From Phytophthora sp. 'mugwort' (Eukaryota > Oomycota > Peronosporomycetes > Peronosporales > Peronosporaceae), in contig JAUCEF010000011.1 in the NCBI GenBank assembly GCA_033558025.1, positions 2,108,001 through 2,172,000 on the forward strand: a DNA stretch of 64,000 nt, written 5' to 3'. A program made the position numbers and the translations under genes. This document shows, one piece after another, positions 20,103-31,999 of this stretch (its first letter is position 1; each line of letters starts with the position of its first letter). The notes below the pieces were generated by a model. That model made no database searches. It was not told the DNA's origin and saw only the letters and a program-made list of their open reading frames with translations.

Positions 20103-22997
20103 TTAGTTGCTGTCGTTGTTGCTGTCCTCGAGATGCCAAATATCAACTAAGTGGCGGAGTGTTGGGCGTCTGTATGACATCAGAGCAAACATGTTGGATG
20201 CAAGAACCCCACGGTTCACATAGCTACGCGGATTAAAAAAAAAAACGTACCCGTGCGGACAATTCCACGGCTGGTCCAGTCCGGAGAGATTACGAACAAT
20301 CTGCGACAGCCACAGCACGAGCATATTCATAGTTGTAGGTCAACTATAGCTGCAGTATCCACTTGTATATCTGCCCACCTTATGCATTTCCTCCTTGTGA
20401 AGAGCAGTACCAATCATGATAGAGCTTCTACACGCTCGGGACGCAAACATCGCCATCACTTTAGGCAAGCGGATGGCGGACGGGTTCAAAGGTGTGTCCA
20501 TGAGCAGCGACGCGAGCTCCCGAATATCTATTGCATGAGTTGCAAACCCGTCAGAAATATACTAATTCAAACAGCTAGCGACATTACCTTCAGTGCCGAA
20601 CTGCGAGTGCTTCGTGAAAGGCAACGACAGCAACTTCAACTTCCTTGTAGCTGGAGCGTCCTTGCTTACCAGAAAGGTGAAACCATTCTTCGCAAATACC
20701 GCCAAATGATCTAAGATGATCATTTCTTCGGCGGCTGTCAACTCTAGCATTAGCGGACGGACAAGGGGTTGCTGGTGCATGACCGTAGTCTGCTGTAGTG
20801 TTTCGTAGTTGAATTTTTCGTCGCTGGCGTGCTGATCGATAATGAACAGGTCATTGTCCAGTTTACCAATGATAAAGCCAAGGTTGAACTGGCCAATAAT
20901 TTCCATGCGCTTGAAATCTTCTTTCTTGAGTACACGCTGCAAGGCTGCGGCAGCGACCTCATTATCTGGTTTAGGGCCATGGTCATCAACCGAGGTTGAG
21001 CACGCCTTCGGGACCTTGAGGCGGTTGGTCTTTCGATTTCGCTCATACCCCATCTCATCCTCGAAATACAGTTTTCGCTGCCTGATCATCTCGTCAAAAG
21101 ACCACGTTGGCCCTTTAGACATCTTAGGGGCTGATTGTGGCAGCATTGGAGAATATAGCTTTTGTCTTTTGGCAGGTTTTCGCAGGTCCACCAGGTGATC
21201 TGGCGAAAATGCAGCGCTTGTCTTCGGTGACGAAGCAAGCTTTCGTCCTGCAAACTTGTCTTTCGGATCAGCTACACGCTCTATACTTTCGCTCCGCTGC
21301 AACCTCGGTTTGAGAATTTCAACGATGATATGCTTCGGTTTCTGATCCTCGGGTTTGGCCTTGTCATCTTGCGAATCTTTGCTTACCAAGACAGCGTTCG
21401 TTGGCGCAGCATTTTCTTCTCGGTTTTCAACGGCGGGGTAGCGCTTGGGCTGCACAGGAATATCATTATGTGACGCTGGTGAAGAACATGTTGTGGCAGG
21501 CTCTCCTGGCATTGCAGCTTGAGCGAATGCTGTCATCAAAGGCTGAACTGTAAACGTTCCTCGACTTGGCTCGTAAAGCTTGTTTAGGCCTGCTTTAAAT
21601 GCATCGATAATTTTTGCTTCCTGCAAGGTATCATACAAATGCAGTTGGCGGTGATATACAAATTTTCAGGACCCAGAGAAAACGTACATGCTTCATAAAC
21701 GTCTCGCGTTTGTCTGGAGTCACATTCACATCGTAGTCGCCCATAGGAAGATGAAAGTTGAGTACACATGCCGGCTTTTGCTTCATCTCGTATTGCCGCC
21801 ACACCTCGTTCAGAGCCTTCGCCATCTAGTACAAAATACAATCCAATACAGTGTCAGTAAGCAAAACTCGCTCGCGTAGCAACATTGGCTAATAAATGCA
21901 CAAACCTTTGGGAGATCAAATGGGCGTCCGTTAATGAAGCAGAATTGTCGGTCGTTATCGCTTCGGCCGACACCAGCACCGACCTTGGAAACGTACCCCT
22001 CCACCTTGCGCTCTTGGCGGTTGACATCGTCTTCAATTTCCATAGCTGAACTTTTCTCCCCACCGTCATTGTCGTCATCATCGCTCGCATCATTCTTCTC
22101 ACCCTCCTCTTTCTTCAAACTGCCCTCCAGTTCGAAATCCACGTGTAGTAACGTCCTAAAAAACTTGGTGCCAAACACGTTGGCAATGTTCTCCCCCATC
22201 GTCTGGTGTGATTGAGTTGCCAAGACAACATGTCGACTGGAATTCTTGCCGGTGATATTGAACACACAAATCTTAACGTTCGCGCAGCTCACAGCATACG
22301 CCTGCATCACCTTGAGCAGTTTAGCGTAGTGCTTCTTAATATTACGATGGAAGTCCTTGTACCGAACAGCCAGCGGCTGCAATTTATATAGACGAAAAAA
22401 AAGATTAGCTATCATCCGTCTCCATCTCTTCAACCTCCTGTCGCACCTTGAAAAGCTCTTCCACCGTGAAGGTGGTGCCGACTGGTCTCGCTTTCTTTGT
22501 CTCCTTGACGAGCTTCCCACTCGTGTCATATTCCAGCAGCGCCCCCACCACCTCGCTTTGCGTCCTCGTGCACACTGTGAAGCTCGCCGCCAGCTCGCAT
22601 ATCGAGCTTAACGCTTCACCTCTGTAAAAAATAGTATACATATGTATAGCAATAATCAGTATAATTAAGTGAAAGCGAATGTCTCCACAGCCAACAGCTG
22701 GCCGCACCGGAAGCCGAAGGACGTGACGGTCTCGATGTCCTTGAAGCTGCTAATCTTGCTGGTGTAGTGCTTGCGCGCCAGCGACGCGTAGTTCTCGGGC
22801 GCGACGCCCGCGCCGTTGTCGCTCACCTCGAATGAGTCGCGCCCGAACTCCTTGAGCTTCACCTCGATCTGCGTCGCTCCAGCGTCGAGCGCATTCTCCA
22901 CCAGCTCCTTCACGGCCGTAGCAAGGTCCACCACCGATTGACCGCTACAAATGCGCTGCACGTCGCGCCGATCCAGCACATTCAACGCCGAGGTCAT
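20103..22997 (-). CDS. PMS2: DNA mismatch repair protein PMS2 (MutL-alpha endonuclease subunit)
   Basis: The MutL-homologue subunit that nicks DNA during mismatch repair in the nucleus. Eight exons can be traced: 22997-22708, 22621-22447, 22376-21906, 21825-21688, 21620-20588, 20527-20379, 20300-20251 and 20169-20103. All junctions are GT/AG and phases agree, giving 790 residues (human PMS2 is 862). The N-terminus has the GHKL ATPase motifs ELVENALDAGA (from residue 31), DNGAGV (60-65), KHYTSKI and FGFRGEALSS. The last of these is restored by joining exons 1 and 2. The C-terminus carries the endonuclease motif DQHASDEKFNYE (near 20812-20850), then ACRSSIMIG and CPHGRP; the latter is split by the last intron. 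The middle is a poorly conserved linker. It shares a short 5' region with the thioesterase gene and converges on the FYVE gene. Confidence 0.95.
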
Positions 22998-23114
22998 TGC
23001 TGCGTGCGGAATTCAATGAGTGATGGTCAGTTCAACCCGCGCGCAAATTTAGAAATATCATTTAGCAACGAAATGAGGTCTTTTAGAAATCCCTTTTGAG
23101 CCACTCGAGTCTAA
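22998..23114. promoter_or_regulatory. Short bidirectional promoter between PMS2 and the thioesterase gene
   Basis: Only 117 bp separate the two start codons. On the minus strand CTCATTTC (23070-23077) fits the oomycete initiator consensus YTCANTYY exactly and lies 73 bp before the PMS2 ATG. On the plus strand only an imperfect ATCATTTA (about 23057) is seen, 58 bp before the thioesterase ATG. No TATA box is evident. Confidence 0.55.
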
Positions 23115-24512
23115 ATGGTGCTGCTCAAGAAGCTCGTGGGGACGGCGCAGGACATGTGGCGTATGCGCCGCATGCCCACGCAAGTTCGCGCCAAGGACAC
23201 GCGGCTGGCCTTCACTGATATTATCGTACGAATGACCACGAACTACACTACACACTATGACACCTTGACACTAACGGAAACTGTTACAGGGTGACGAGAG
23301 CCAAAAGGGCCGATGGCTGCGAACAGGCCCCATCCTGGAGCTCATGGATGTACTGGCTGGCACCATCTCGTCTCGCATATCGCTAGGCCCCACCGCCACC
23401 ATCTCGTTTGACCGCGTAGATTTGGTCAAGCCCGTGTTCCATGGCGACCTGGTGCGCGTGGAGGGTGAGGTAATTGGCCTCAGCAACTCATCCATGGCTG
23501 TACAAGTCAGCGGGTACCGCCACGATATTCCTACGGGCACGTTCCAGCACACTCACGACGCTATCATCACGATGGTGGCCATCAACCGCTTCGGGCGGCC
23601 AAGGAAGGGCCTCCCGCAGTTGTTTGACGCTGACCGAGCCGACTACTGCCTCAAGATGAGGGAGGTTGCCAATAAGCGCAGGGAGCTGGCGAAGCGGTGG
23701 CAAAAGGAGCAGGAAGCTGTGGACACTATCCCCTTTATTAAGAATATCGATCTGCTGCCTGGAGAGACCAAGGACCAATACGTTTCCGTGAGCGAGTCGG
23801 AGATCGAAGTTCGCAACTGGTTTTTGCCGCGCAACCTCAACATCAATGATACGGTCTTCGGTGGTGATCTACTTGCGTGGATGGTAATGTGGCGTAAGTT
23901 TGATGGTATTTGCCGTGCAGAGTTCTAATAGCTTGCTGAAACAGGATCGGACCGCGTTATACTGCGCCCAGAACTTCACAAAGTCGGAGAAAATGGTGAC
24001 CATTGCTATGAACCGCGTGCTTTTCAAGTTACCGATCTCGATCTCGGATGTCGTCACGGCGCGTGCCCGTGTTGTCAATGTTCGGTTAGTAGCAGTCAGC
24101 TGGATAAGTTATTGCCTGAGTCAGTCCATGCGCTAACTACTTTTCCTTTGTATGATCGGGTAAAAGTCGTTATCGGTTGGAGGTAGAGGTTGAGGTGTTT
24201 GTTCACTCTGTCGTGGACGGTGGCGAGGGCAAGTCTCACAGCGGGTACGTCATTCTCGTTCCCTAAATTGTCGTTGTTAAACTTGAAAACGAGTCCTCAC
24301 TTTCCCTATCGTGTGTTTTTTGCTGCGCCAGCTATTTTACGGTGCTGAACCTGGATGAAAAAGACGCGTTCAAGCCAATCGAAACGGGTCTGAAGATTGA
24401 CGAGAATAATCAACGCGAGATGCGGATGCTAATGAAGGCCCAGAAGCGCCTAGAATTTGCTGAAGAGGTCAAGAACCTGCACTCATTGACGACATTGGAG
24501 CCCCGACTGTGA
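23115..24512 (+). CDS. Double-hotdog acyl-CoA thioesterase (ACOT9-like)
   Basis: Hydrolyses acyl-CoA to free acid and CoA; animal ACOT9 relatives act in mitochondria. Five exons fit: 23115-23225, 23290-23883, 23945-24084, 24167-24244 and 24332-24512. All introns are GT/AG and the total is 1104 bases, or 367 residues. The first hotdog domain includes [12 protein letters not shown] and the [19 protein letters not shown] strand region. The second starts at [20 protein letters not shown] (junction of exons 2 and 3) and includes [19 protein letters not shown]. The linker between them is charged. The N-terminus ([20 protein letters not shown]) is basic and amphipathic and could serve as a mitochondrial targeting signal. 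A decayed duplicate is at 1695-2875 on the other strand. ACOT10-like naming is equally possible. Confidence 0.9.
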
Positions 24513-25047
24513 GCACAACTCACCAGCGGGTATACCGGTTGCAACATCAGAAGCTGCGCACCTGCCGTTGCAGTACCGTTGCCGGTTCTTTAGATAATAG
24601 AAATACATGTGTACGAAAATGGTTTGGGATATCTCCAACCTGTGGTTCACATTCAGTAAATTACCATCCAGTCTACGTGCTTTTGCGTAACGCTGCACGC
24701 ATCATGCGAAGAATACATTTTCGGTCAAATTCGGTCAATCAAATTGGGCCAATACCTTTGTACAAGTAGATGGGTTAAATTGAGATGGGGGGGTTCAACG
24801 ACAACGTGTCAAAAACACCAGCTTCTGTGTACCAGCACTCGCGTGAAGAAAGCAGCACAGCCAATTACTAACTACACCATCACTCACAAATGTCGATTTT
24901 CGTACTTCTGCACCGGAAGTCTGCATTTCAGCCAATCGTTTGTCGCCAAGAGTGTGGTTTTGCTTCCTCGAGTTACTTTAGTATTGGATAGCATACGCTA
25001 GAGTTCCCTTCTTCAGCCCGCTGTTCACTCTGTTCGCCTTCACCACC
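24513..25047. other. Intergenic, nothing recognised
   Basis: No motif, repeat or credible gene seen. It contains the 3' end region of the thioesterase gene. Confidence 0.4.
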
Positions 25048-26872
25048 ATGCCTGCTCCGACGCCTAAGCGGCCGTGGACGTATCTGGTCCGCGCATACCC
25101 TGCTGTGGACGCCGACATGCTGGTCGAGGCAATGAAGTCCTCCAAAATTGCAAAACGTTAACTGCAAGCGTGCAACGTCGTCGTGCCGCACAAGATGCGT
25201 ATGCGAGAGCGCCGCTAGCGAGACAAAGTCAGCAAGGAAGCAGCGTCCGGGGTGTCGTGTGGCTTACGGTGCAAGACGCTCGAGTGCCAAGAGCTCAATG
25301 TGGTTATAGTTGCTGAGTTGGGGGCGTATTCGATTCCACGACGGGGTACTGAACCCGGCAAACTGGCGGGGGCGTTGAAGACATTCGCCACATACGTCGC
25401 TGCCGAAGGTCTGACATCCTCTCGCATTCACAACACCTTGACGACTTGCTTTGCGCTCGACCAGGAAAGCCTCCCACCTCTCCACCAGGTCGTCCAGCGC
25501 TTCGTGAACTACTTCAGCCGGTCTCGTCTTCACAATAACGACTTCATTGATGAAGCCAAGTCGGACATTTGCGAGGCTGGGTTTCCGGGCCAGGAAGCGG
25601 ACGATGCACCTTTCATCTTTTGTGGCGCCTGACCGCGGACGGAAAGCCCTAGGCCGGGCGCGGTACTGATGCAGATCCTTTTCTGGTTGGCATCACTACG
25701 AAAAACCTCTAACTGAACGCTGCGCGGGACCCAGCGTCGTTCGTAATTCACACGGATGCCCCGTTAAAGTTGTCCCAGGCACCCGGTGTTCGCGTCCGAA
25801 TCTCAGACAGCCACCGCTCCTTTCATCTCATGGTAATTTTTATATCGTCACAACGCCAGGAAGAGCACTATACACAGACGCTCACAACGCTATGCCCCGT
25901 GTACGCGCAGGTTGTCGAGCGGCCTCTCAAGATAGCTTACGTCATGGACGATGCCGCGGACGCGCAATGGAGCGTTAAACAATGTCTTGGGTGGGGACCG
26001 CCAATTCACTACGCCCATGCGTTTCTTTCATGTGGCCGCGGAAATGCACGAGCGCGCATGACACCTTCCAAGCGAGCTGGCGTACAATATCATGCGCTGT
26101 TTGTAGGACATGCACTTCGCGAGTTGTGCAACTGAGTAATGAAGCCAAAAGAAAAGGTTGTTAGCGGTTGTCGTAAGAAACTGGAGCTTGCGACCTTCCT
26201 CGTGTACTTAGAGAAGCAATGGCTTACCAGAACGATTGATCAGTGGCAGTGTTTTCGCAATCCACGGGGTTCGCAAAAACGAACAACCCCGTGGAGCATT
26301 CCAATCGAGCCTAAGAGACCACACCCTTCACCACCGGCTCAAAATGGGCATCCACTTCGCACGAATGTCCGCCTTCTGCAAGCAAGAATCCATTAACAGA
26401 CGTGAGTTCGCCACCCAAACTGCGCCGAGGCGTCGCTCAAGCGACGAATAGATGAGCCGCGACGCGAATGGACTATATATAAGCACGTACCAGCCCGGAC
26501 CAACATTGTCTTTTGCTGAACGATCTTGAGCTGGGCGATGAATTGGTTTGCGTCTTCCAAACCGCATCTGCCCGCGTCTACGATCCGGAGGCCAAGCGGA
26601 CGCGTGTGGCACTTCCTGGACGGCTCAGATGAGCTTCCACACGGGTCAAATGGAGCGGAAGGGAATGCCGCGAGGGTCTTGGCTGTCGACGCGAAACTGG
26701 TCGTTGTCCTTGCAGGTTCAACTATAAAGCCTTTGTGGATTTTGCTAGGTATGTGCGGAAGAAGACACGAAGGCGAGAGCGAGAGGTTCTTCTACCGCGG
26801 TCCGAGAAGCCAGTAGACCAGGGTGTTGGCAGACTCATGGACAACAGGAGTGCCCTGGACAAGGAGCACTGA
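25048..26872 (+). mobile_element. Mutator-like (MULE) transposase relic, copy 1
   Basis: Broken coding sequence parallel to the copy at 42640-44484. Matching blocks, each in its own frame: VVQRFVNYFSRSRLHNNDFI (copy 2 AVQRFVDYLVAGRLGGNDLL); ISDSHRSFHLMVIFISSQRQ (LSDRSHRFHPLAVFIISQQQ); VFAIHGVRKNEQPRGAFQSS with LRDHTLHHRLKMG (CETYNTALKRDVTLRHKLKIG). The tail, YVRKKTRRRERE to LDKEH near 26870, is extra here. The family moves DNA by a DDE transposase usually carrying a SWIM finger. Several frameshifts and stops (for example TAA at 25158) show it is dead. Terminal inverted repeats were not found. Confidence 0.7.
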
Positions 26873-27102
26873 AACTAATAAATAAAATGAAAAATGTACA
26901 AGCGGAAGCTGATCATGTTTTGATCTTACCGCTTTCTGTGCTGGACGCTACTCCATGGCGATCATGCAGCAAGCATGCAGCGTAAGCTGTGTTATCCTTC
27001 TTCTGATTGCCACGAAAGAACCTGTCGCGCGGTGACGCCGAAGCGAACCCCGCCATCCTTTTGCGCATTGCACTTTCATACGGGTCAGCACTTTCTAGCG
27101 CG

Positions 27103-27350
27103 GCGCCATCACCGTGTCAGCCGGCATCTTCATGCGGGGCGTCATCACCGTGCTGGACGCCACGATCATGCCGCTCTCTTACTTATGTGCAGCGCCATCG
27201 CTGTGCCGGTCGCTATCCTCGTGCGCGACGCCATCACCATGCCGGCAGCCATGGCAGCCATCTTCGTGCCGGCAACCGTCCCCATGCCCGGAACCATCGC
27301 CGTGCCGGTCGCTATCCTCGAGCGCGCCGCCAACACCGTGCTGGGCGCCA
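27103..27350. repeat. Degenerate GC-rich minisatellite
   Basis: Imperfect tandem units based on GCCATCACCGTGCCGG and GTCGCTATCCTCGTGCGCGA recur at irregular spacing. All six frames stay open for long stretches because the units are free of stops, giving repetitive peptides (PSPCRSLSS type). These should not be taken as genes. Confidence 0.75.
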
Positions 27351-27399
27351 AGTTTGTGCAGGGAGACACGGTCGTGCGGGACATCGTCGCTATACGGTG

Positions 27400-28180
27400 G
27401 CTCCTTCCTCCAGCTGGGTGCCGCCGTCGGGTGGGGCGCTACCATCCTGCAGGCCGTTGAGCATAACTGCCAGCTCTCGAGGCGCTGCGGTGCTCGCGGC
27501 GGAGGGAAACCAGCATGGTGTCAGGGGGCAAGGAGATTGATTATGAGGTGTCAGCGGTGTAACAGCCATACGAAGTAAAACTGGTGTGGTGCAATGCCGG
27601 CGTGCCAATGCCGGCGGCCTTCCCCGGCTCTCTCCGCGTTGTAATGCCTGCTAGTACCCCGGCTCTCTCCACGGGTGCTATTATGTGTTGACGGGTGCTG
27701 GATGCCTCTTTCGTTCGTGGTTTTCATATATTGTCGGTTTCCGCCTATAGAGTGTACTACCGAATTCGTGGACCCCTGTAACACGGAGCTGCTGGTACAT
27801 TGCTATGGTCCAACTTCCCGCATTTCTTTTGTGCTTACAGACGGGCAGTCATTACTGACAATCCAAACAGCACAAGTCACTACAGTATCTGCTTGCTAAG
27901 CGAACAGGCCGAACCTAATATTCTTCAAGACGGTATATCTCACAAGCTGTAACACACGGTATGCAACGCACTGGTATAGTGACAATGAGCAATTAAGATT
28001 CCGACAATCCGCTGCGTCTGCGCAAACTCCGCCAATCAAATTAAAAGTAGCGAGCCCTCTAGAAATGTTTTAGCTCTACACAGATCAACAGAAATGGCGA
28101 TCGTTGAAAGCTAAGCAATCACAACATGCCATTATTTAACTCGAGGGAAAGTTGCGCCATGGTTACCACCGTCTCTAAGC
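27400..28180. other. Unassigned stretch
   Basis: No recognisable gene. Two copies of a CCGGC-rich CCCCGGCTCTCTCC-like word occur near 27620 and 27660. Confidence 0.35.
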
Positions 28181-28870
28181 CTTCCTGAAACGCGTTCGCC
28201 TTTCCAAGCTACAAGAGATCAAGCTCTGCAACCGCCGTCACCAGCGCCCAAACGATACGTATACGGAGCTTGCAGTGTGGGCACGTGCCGAGTTCTCCCT
28301 TCGTAGAAGGCCATCTAAGCAAGTCGTCGGTCGCGTGCTGAAGTCGGAGTCCTGCCTGCGCAGGTACACGACCGACTGCTTGCGACGCCAAAGAGCCCGA
28401 CCCAAGTTCCAACTACTGCTCGACGAATGCATAGCCGAGTATATATTGGTCAAAAGCCAGATGACGTGCTGTACACGTCCACTACTAATGCGTGGGTGAC
28501 CACTACGACCTACCGAGCCTGATCGCGGGATGTCGACCAATCTAGACAGGCAATTCTCCATCTCGCGACAACGCCTCATCCCACTGCGAGGAAGTCGTTA
28601 TTTTGACGGACGTGCGGATGGTCAAGCTGCCACCAAACACAACTGCCAAGCTTCAGCCTTTAAACCAAGGTATAATATACTGTATCAAACGTCAAGTGCT
28701 TCGTAAGAAAATGGAGCAGGCACTGGACCGGATGGACGGGGGGATGCAAACTCCTATAAAGTGGATATGCTGAAAGGCATTCAGTGGTGCGCTGAAGCGT
28801 GGCGGGAGCTAACGGCAGAGACGATTCGACACTGTTGGTTGCACCCGACCCTTAGATTGCAAAACTGACA
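28180..28870 (+). mobile_element. Jerky/CENP-B-type DDE transposase relic, internally deleted
   Basis: The 5' part (28190-28500) encodes a CENP-B-like helix-turn-helix: LCNRRHQRPNDTYTELAVWA followed by RAEFSLRRRPSKQVVGRVLK. The 3' part (about 28590-28860) encodes the end of the DDE domain: LTDVRMVKLPPNTTAKLQPL followed by NQGIIYCIKRQVLRKKME, then after a frameshift WCAEAWRELTAETIRHCWLH. The family consensus there is LQPLDQGI, so the last catalytic Asp is Asn in this copy. The middle of the catalytic domain is missing. It is a dead element. Confidence 0.7.
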
Positions 28871-29730
28871 TGAACTTCATATTGCATTAAAGCAGTACGC
28901 TGGGTTGCTTTTGAGTACCGCATAAACATATCATATTAAATATAATTTTTGCTGCGTATGCATATCAGGTGTTCGCTTAGCAAGGAGATTACTGTAATCA
29001 CTAACTGACAGATTCAGTGAGGAACAGAAAGCGTACTGCATTCTTCGATTGGCGGTGATACCACAAGGGCACCCAACGGCCGACCGCCGGTCAGTCGTGG
29101 GCGCCGGGAGGGCCCGCTAGAAACTGAAGCACAGACGCGGCAGCTTCACGAACCGGCACAAGTTGGAAGTGGTGCACCATTTTTATAGCTGCGGAAAAAA
29201 TAGCGGATACTCTGCATTTCTTTTACCCTAAGTTGTCTGCAAAAGAGTAAAGACGTAATTTACCAATGGGTGCCTTCCGAAACCTACATAGAAGATTTAC
29301 CGTCTTTATTTGGCAATGGTCCGTTTTTATACAATCGTGAACTCGGGTTGTGGTCCGACGCCCAAAACCAGATTAAACATGTGATACGTCCTGCTATAAT
29401 TGCCTTGACTATCGGAATAGTGCTGATATGTGCATACCCTTTGAAAGGGGACATATCTCAAGCTGGCGAAATTTGACAAAGCGTTGTCTATATAGAAAAC
29501 GAAGAGTCGTAGGAGTCATCTCAACCCTCCCCCCCCCCCCCCCCCCCCCGCGAGCCAGAACAATCACTGGTAGGGGCTCCGAGGGGCAGGGAGCAAATGG
29601 TGGAAGCTAGCCTACTGCTTGTCTTGTGCCAGATGACGCAGGCAAGGTCCTGTGTGTCGGAGGCTTTGCCATAAGCGCTTGATGGGAGAGCTCATGCGTC
29701 TCGCACACGCTATAATGGTTCTTCGTGGTT
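28870..29730. other. Unassigned stretch with a poly-C run
   Basis: An open frame at 29270-29476 (+) shows a hydrophobic segment (IALTIGIVLICAYPL) but no family match. Otherwise nothing is recognised. Confidence 0.35.
29529..29549 (+). repeat. Poly-C tract (21 bp)
   Basis: An uninterrupted run of C. Its length may be affected by sequencing error. Confidence 0.9.
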
Positions 29731-29754
29731 CTGTTTAAAAACATAGTAAGAGTA

Positions 29755-29905
29755 CGATAATTTCTAATCTAGTTGGTTGATTAGGGTCCGCATAAAAGGC
29801 ACCAGACGGGATAAAACGAATTGTTTGGTGAGACCACAATTTCCTCCAACAAAATAATTCCCGTTTAATCAGACAGTTTGGTGACCCCGTTTCTATTCTG
29901 CGTAA
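29755..29905 (+). mobile_element. Possible LTR end with primer-binding-like site
   Basis: A stretch with a TATA-like CATAAAAGG (about 29793) ends near 29877. It is followed by TTTGGTGACCCCGTTT, which resembles the tRNA-primer site that follows many Gypsy-type LTRs. No second LTR was found, so this is tentative. Confidence 0.25.
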
Positions 29906-30940
29906 CACCGCTCCGACAGTCCTGCAGTGCTCGTACAATCCCCGCTGCACTACTGCACCGGCCTCAGCAGTCCTGCGGTGTCCCTTCGGCTTTTGTTACG
30001 CTGTGCGCCGTCCAGTGTCGCTGCGACTAGCACTACTCTGCGTAGCGCCAGTCTCAGCAGTCCTTCGGTACCCACACGGTCTTCGTCACGTTCTACGCTG
30101 CCCTGGTTCTTGTGGTGGCTTGTCCTCCACTTGGTGAATTCTCGACTGCTTCGGTTCGCCATGCGCTCGGGGTGGGGCTCACCGCCCTTTCGCTCTCCTC
30201 CGTCGGCCTTGCGCCCACGATCTTTGGCGATATCTTTCTTTCTGCGTTTCCGACTCGTTCCGCCAACCATTCCGTGGCAGCTGCATGCTCTCCCCACCTT
30301 TGTCCTCGTCTGTACTTGCTCCAGCTACCTTCGTTTCTTCCGCACACTATGCGCCGCTTCCCAGGCTACTACAACCTGTACCAAACCTGGGATAACTGCT
30401 TCCAATGTGCATCCAATAGTAAAATGAAAGCTGTGATGAACTGCAAAAAATAGGTTATATTTTTAAAGTTTAGCATTCCTGCCACGAAGATCGACGAGGT
30501 GGAGGTACGCTTTCCATGCTTGGTGATAGTAAAACTTGGACCAGATAGGCACAAATGGCCGCCCTGACTTCATTCTTTGTGTCATAAAGCACAAGGAGCA
30601 CCGAACCCAGTGCCATTAGCACAGAAAGCTTTCAGCAGGTATTTGATGCGGCAACTTGCAAGTATGACGATAGCAAAATGGCCGGAAACGTATGAACCGA
30701 TTTTGTAAACTTTCATTGTATCCCCAGGTGACACAATCCAGACCGGGGACCGGTACAAACTCTAATAGTGTGTCATTCATTTTTCTTACGCGCCCAAATT
30801 TCGCCTGCTGGGAACTTAGTTTTGCTATAGAGGGAGAGGAGATACAATTGAGGTCTCTCCCTTTTACCCAACCCAAAACGAGCAGAAACTCGCCATACTT
30901 TGGTCAAAAAAAAATCGACCTCCTCGAAACAACATCAAGA
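29906..30940. other. Unassigned stretch with short imperfect repeats
   Basis: Near 29915-30100 the word CAGTCCT(G/T)CGGT recurs three or four times. No gene is recognised up to the pogo-like transposase. Confidence 0.35.
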
Positions 30941-30943
30941 CGC

Positions 30944-31168
30944 ATGGCGACCAAGACGAAGGGATCAAAGCAGCAGGAAGTCCTAATAAAACGATACGAA
31001 GATGCAATACGAATGGTAAAGGCGGAAGGCGTATCGCTGGCAAGAGCAGCAACTTCATTCGGCGTGTCAAAAACGAGTCTTCAAAGGCGGCTGGCGAAGA
31101 AGGTGGGCGTTGCTGCAAGGCATGGTCGCAAATTGCTTCTATCAAGTGGTGACGAGACGGCATTGTTG

Positions 31169-31208
<40 letters not shown>

Positions 31209-31997
31209 CTGTATAAGTCAATGCGCGGCATCTGCATGACCAATGGTAAGATCCGTTTGCTTGCGCGTAAGGTCGCTTTAGGCAAGGGCAAGCCGGTCCC
31301 TGTCTTATTTCCTTCCGAACGGTGGCCGGCGCGCTTTGTGACTCGCCACTGTGATCGACTTACACGCAAGAGGTCGCACATCTTGGATTATTTAAAGCGG
31401 TATAACATGTCAACAGAGGAACGGATACGAGCTTACTACTCCAACTTGCAAGATGCCATGCATGGATTGAGCCCTGATCAAGTTTAGATCTGTGACGAGT
31501 CTGTGTTTTGTCCGCAAGGGAAAAGCCCTCGCGAATCATTTACAGGAATGGCATGAAAGCTAACGTCCTTCGTGCTTGATGCGCTGAACTTGGCTGAACG
31601 CCAGAAACGGAAGCTAAACAGAGAAGGGATATCCCTTGACGCGTTGTCTGCTGCGTTCTTAGGGCTTCAGCAACTCGCACTTATTCCGCCAGAACTGCAA
31701 CCTAAACGCCAACGTACTTTCATTGAAGGCGCTGTACTTATGACACGCCCCGAAATGGTTCAGTCGGTTTTAGCGGTTGAAGCAGCTCGCAGGTAGAAGG
31801 CAGAAGAGAAAACCTTATTAGCAAAGAAGAGGGCTCTTAGCAAAGAACTCAGAGAACTGAAGGTTAAAGAGAACGCAGCAACAGCTGCTCTGACCAAAGA
31901 ATTGAAGGCGAGAGAGCGCGCGGCGAAGGCTGCCATTAAGAAGCAAGCGAAGACAAACGCGCCGAGAGCAAAGAAAAAACGACGAAGGCGAGAGTAA
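30944..31997 (+). mobile_element. Pogo-like transposase, internally deleted (copy 1)
   Basis: ATG at 30944 opens a Psq/pogo-type helix-turn-helix: EDAIRMVKAEGVSLARAATS then FGVSKTSLQRRLAKK. A (TC)n run lies inside the gene at 31172-31205, after which the original frame ends at 31216. A second frame, 31221-31487, continues with a CENP-B-like DNA-binding half (RFVTRHCDRLTRKRSHILDY, AYYSNLQDAMHGLSPDQV) up to the first catalytic Asp region (ICDESVF). Most of the DDE domain is then missing, and the tail resumes at 31572 with a long basic coiled coil (KKRALSKELRELKVKENAA) broken by one TAG at 31794-31796. It cannot encode an active enzyme. Terminal repeats were not found. Confidence 0.8.
31172..31205. 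repeat. (TC)17-type microsatellite within a transposase gene
   Basis: An uninterrupted dinucleotide run encoding alternating Ser-Leu in the transposase frame. It precedes the point where the two transposase halves fall out of frame. Confidence 0.95.
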
Positions 31998-31999
31998 GT

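Noticed and set aside
27007..27578. Overlapping plus-strand ORFs of 154-177 codons
   Set aside because: They result from the stop-free minisatellite; the peptides are low-complexity and appear in all frames.
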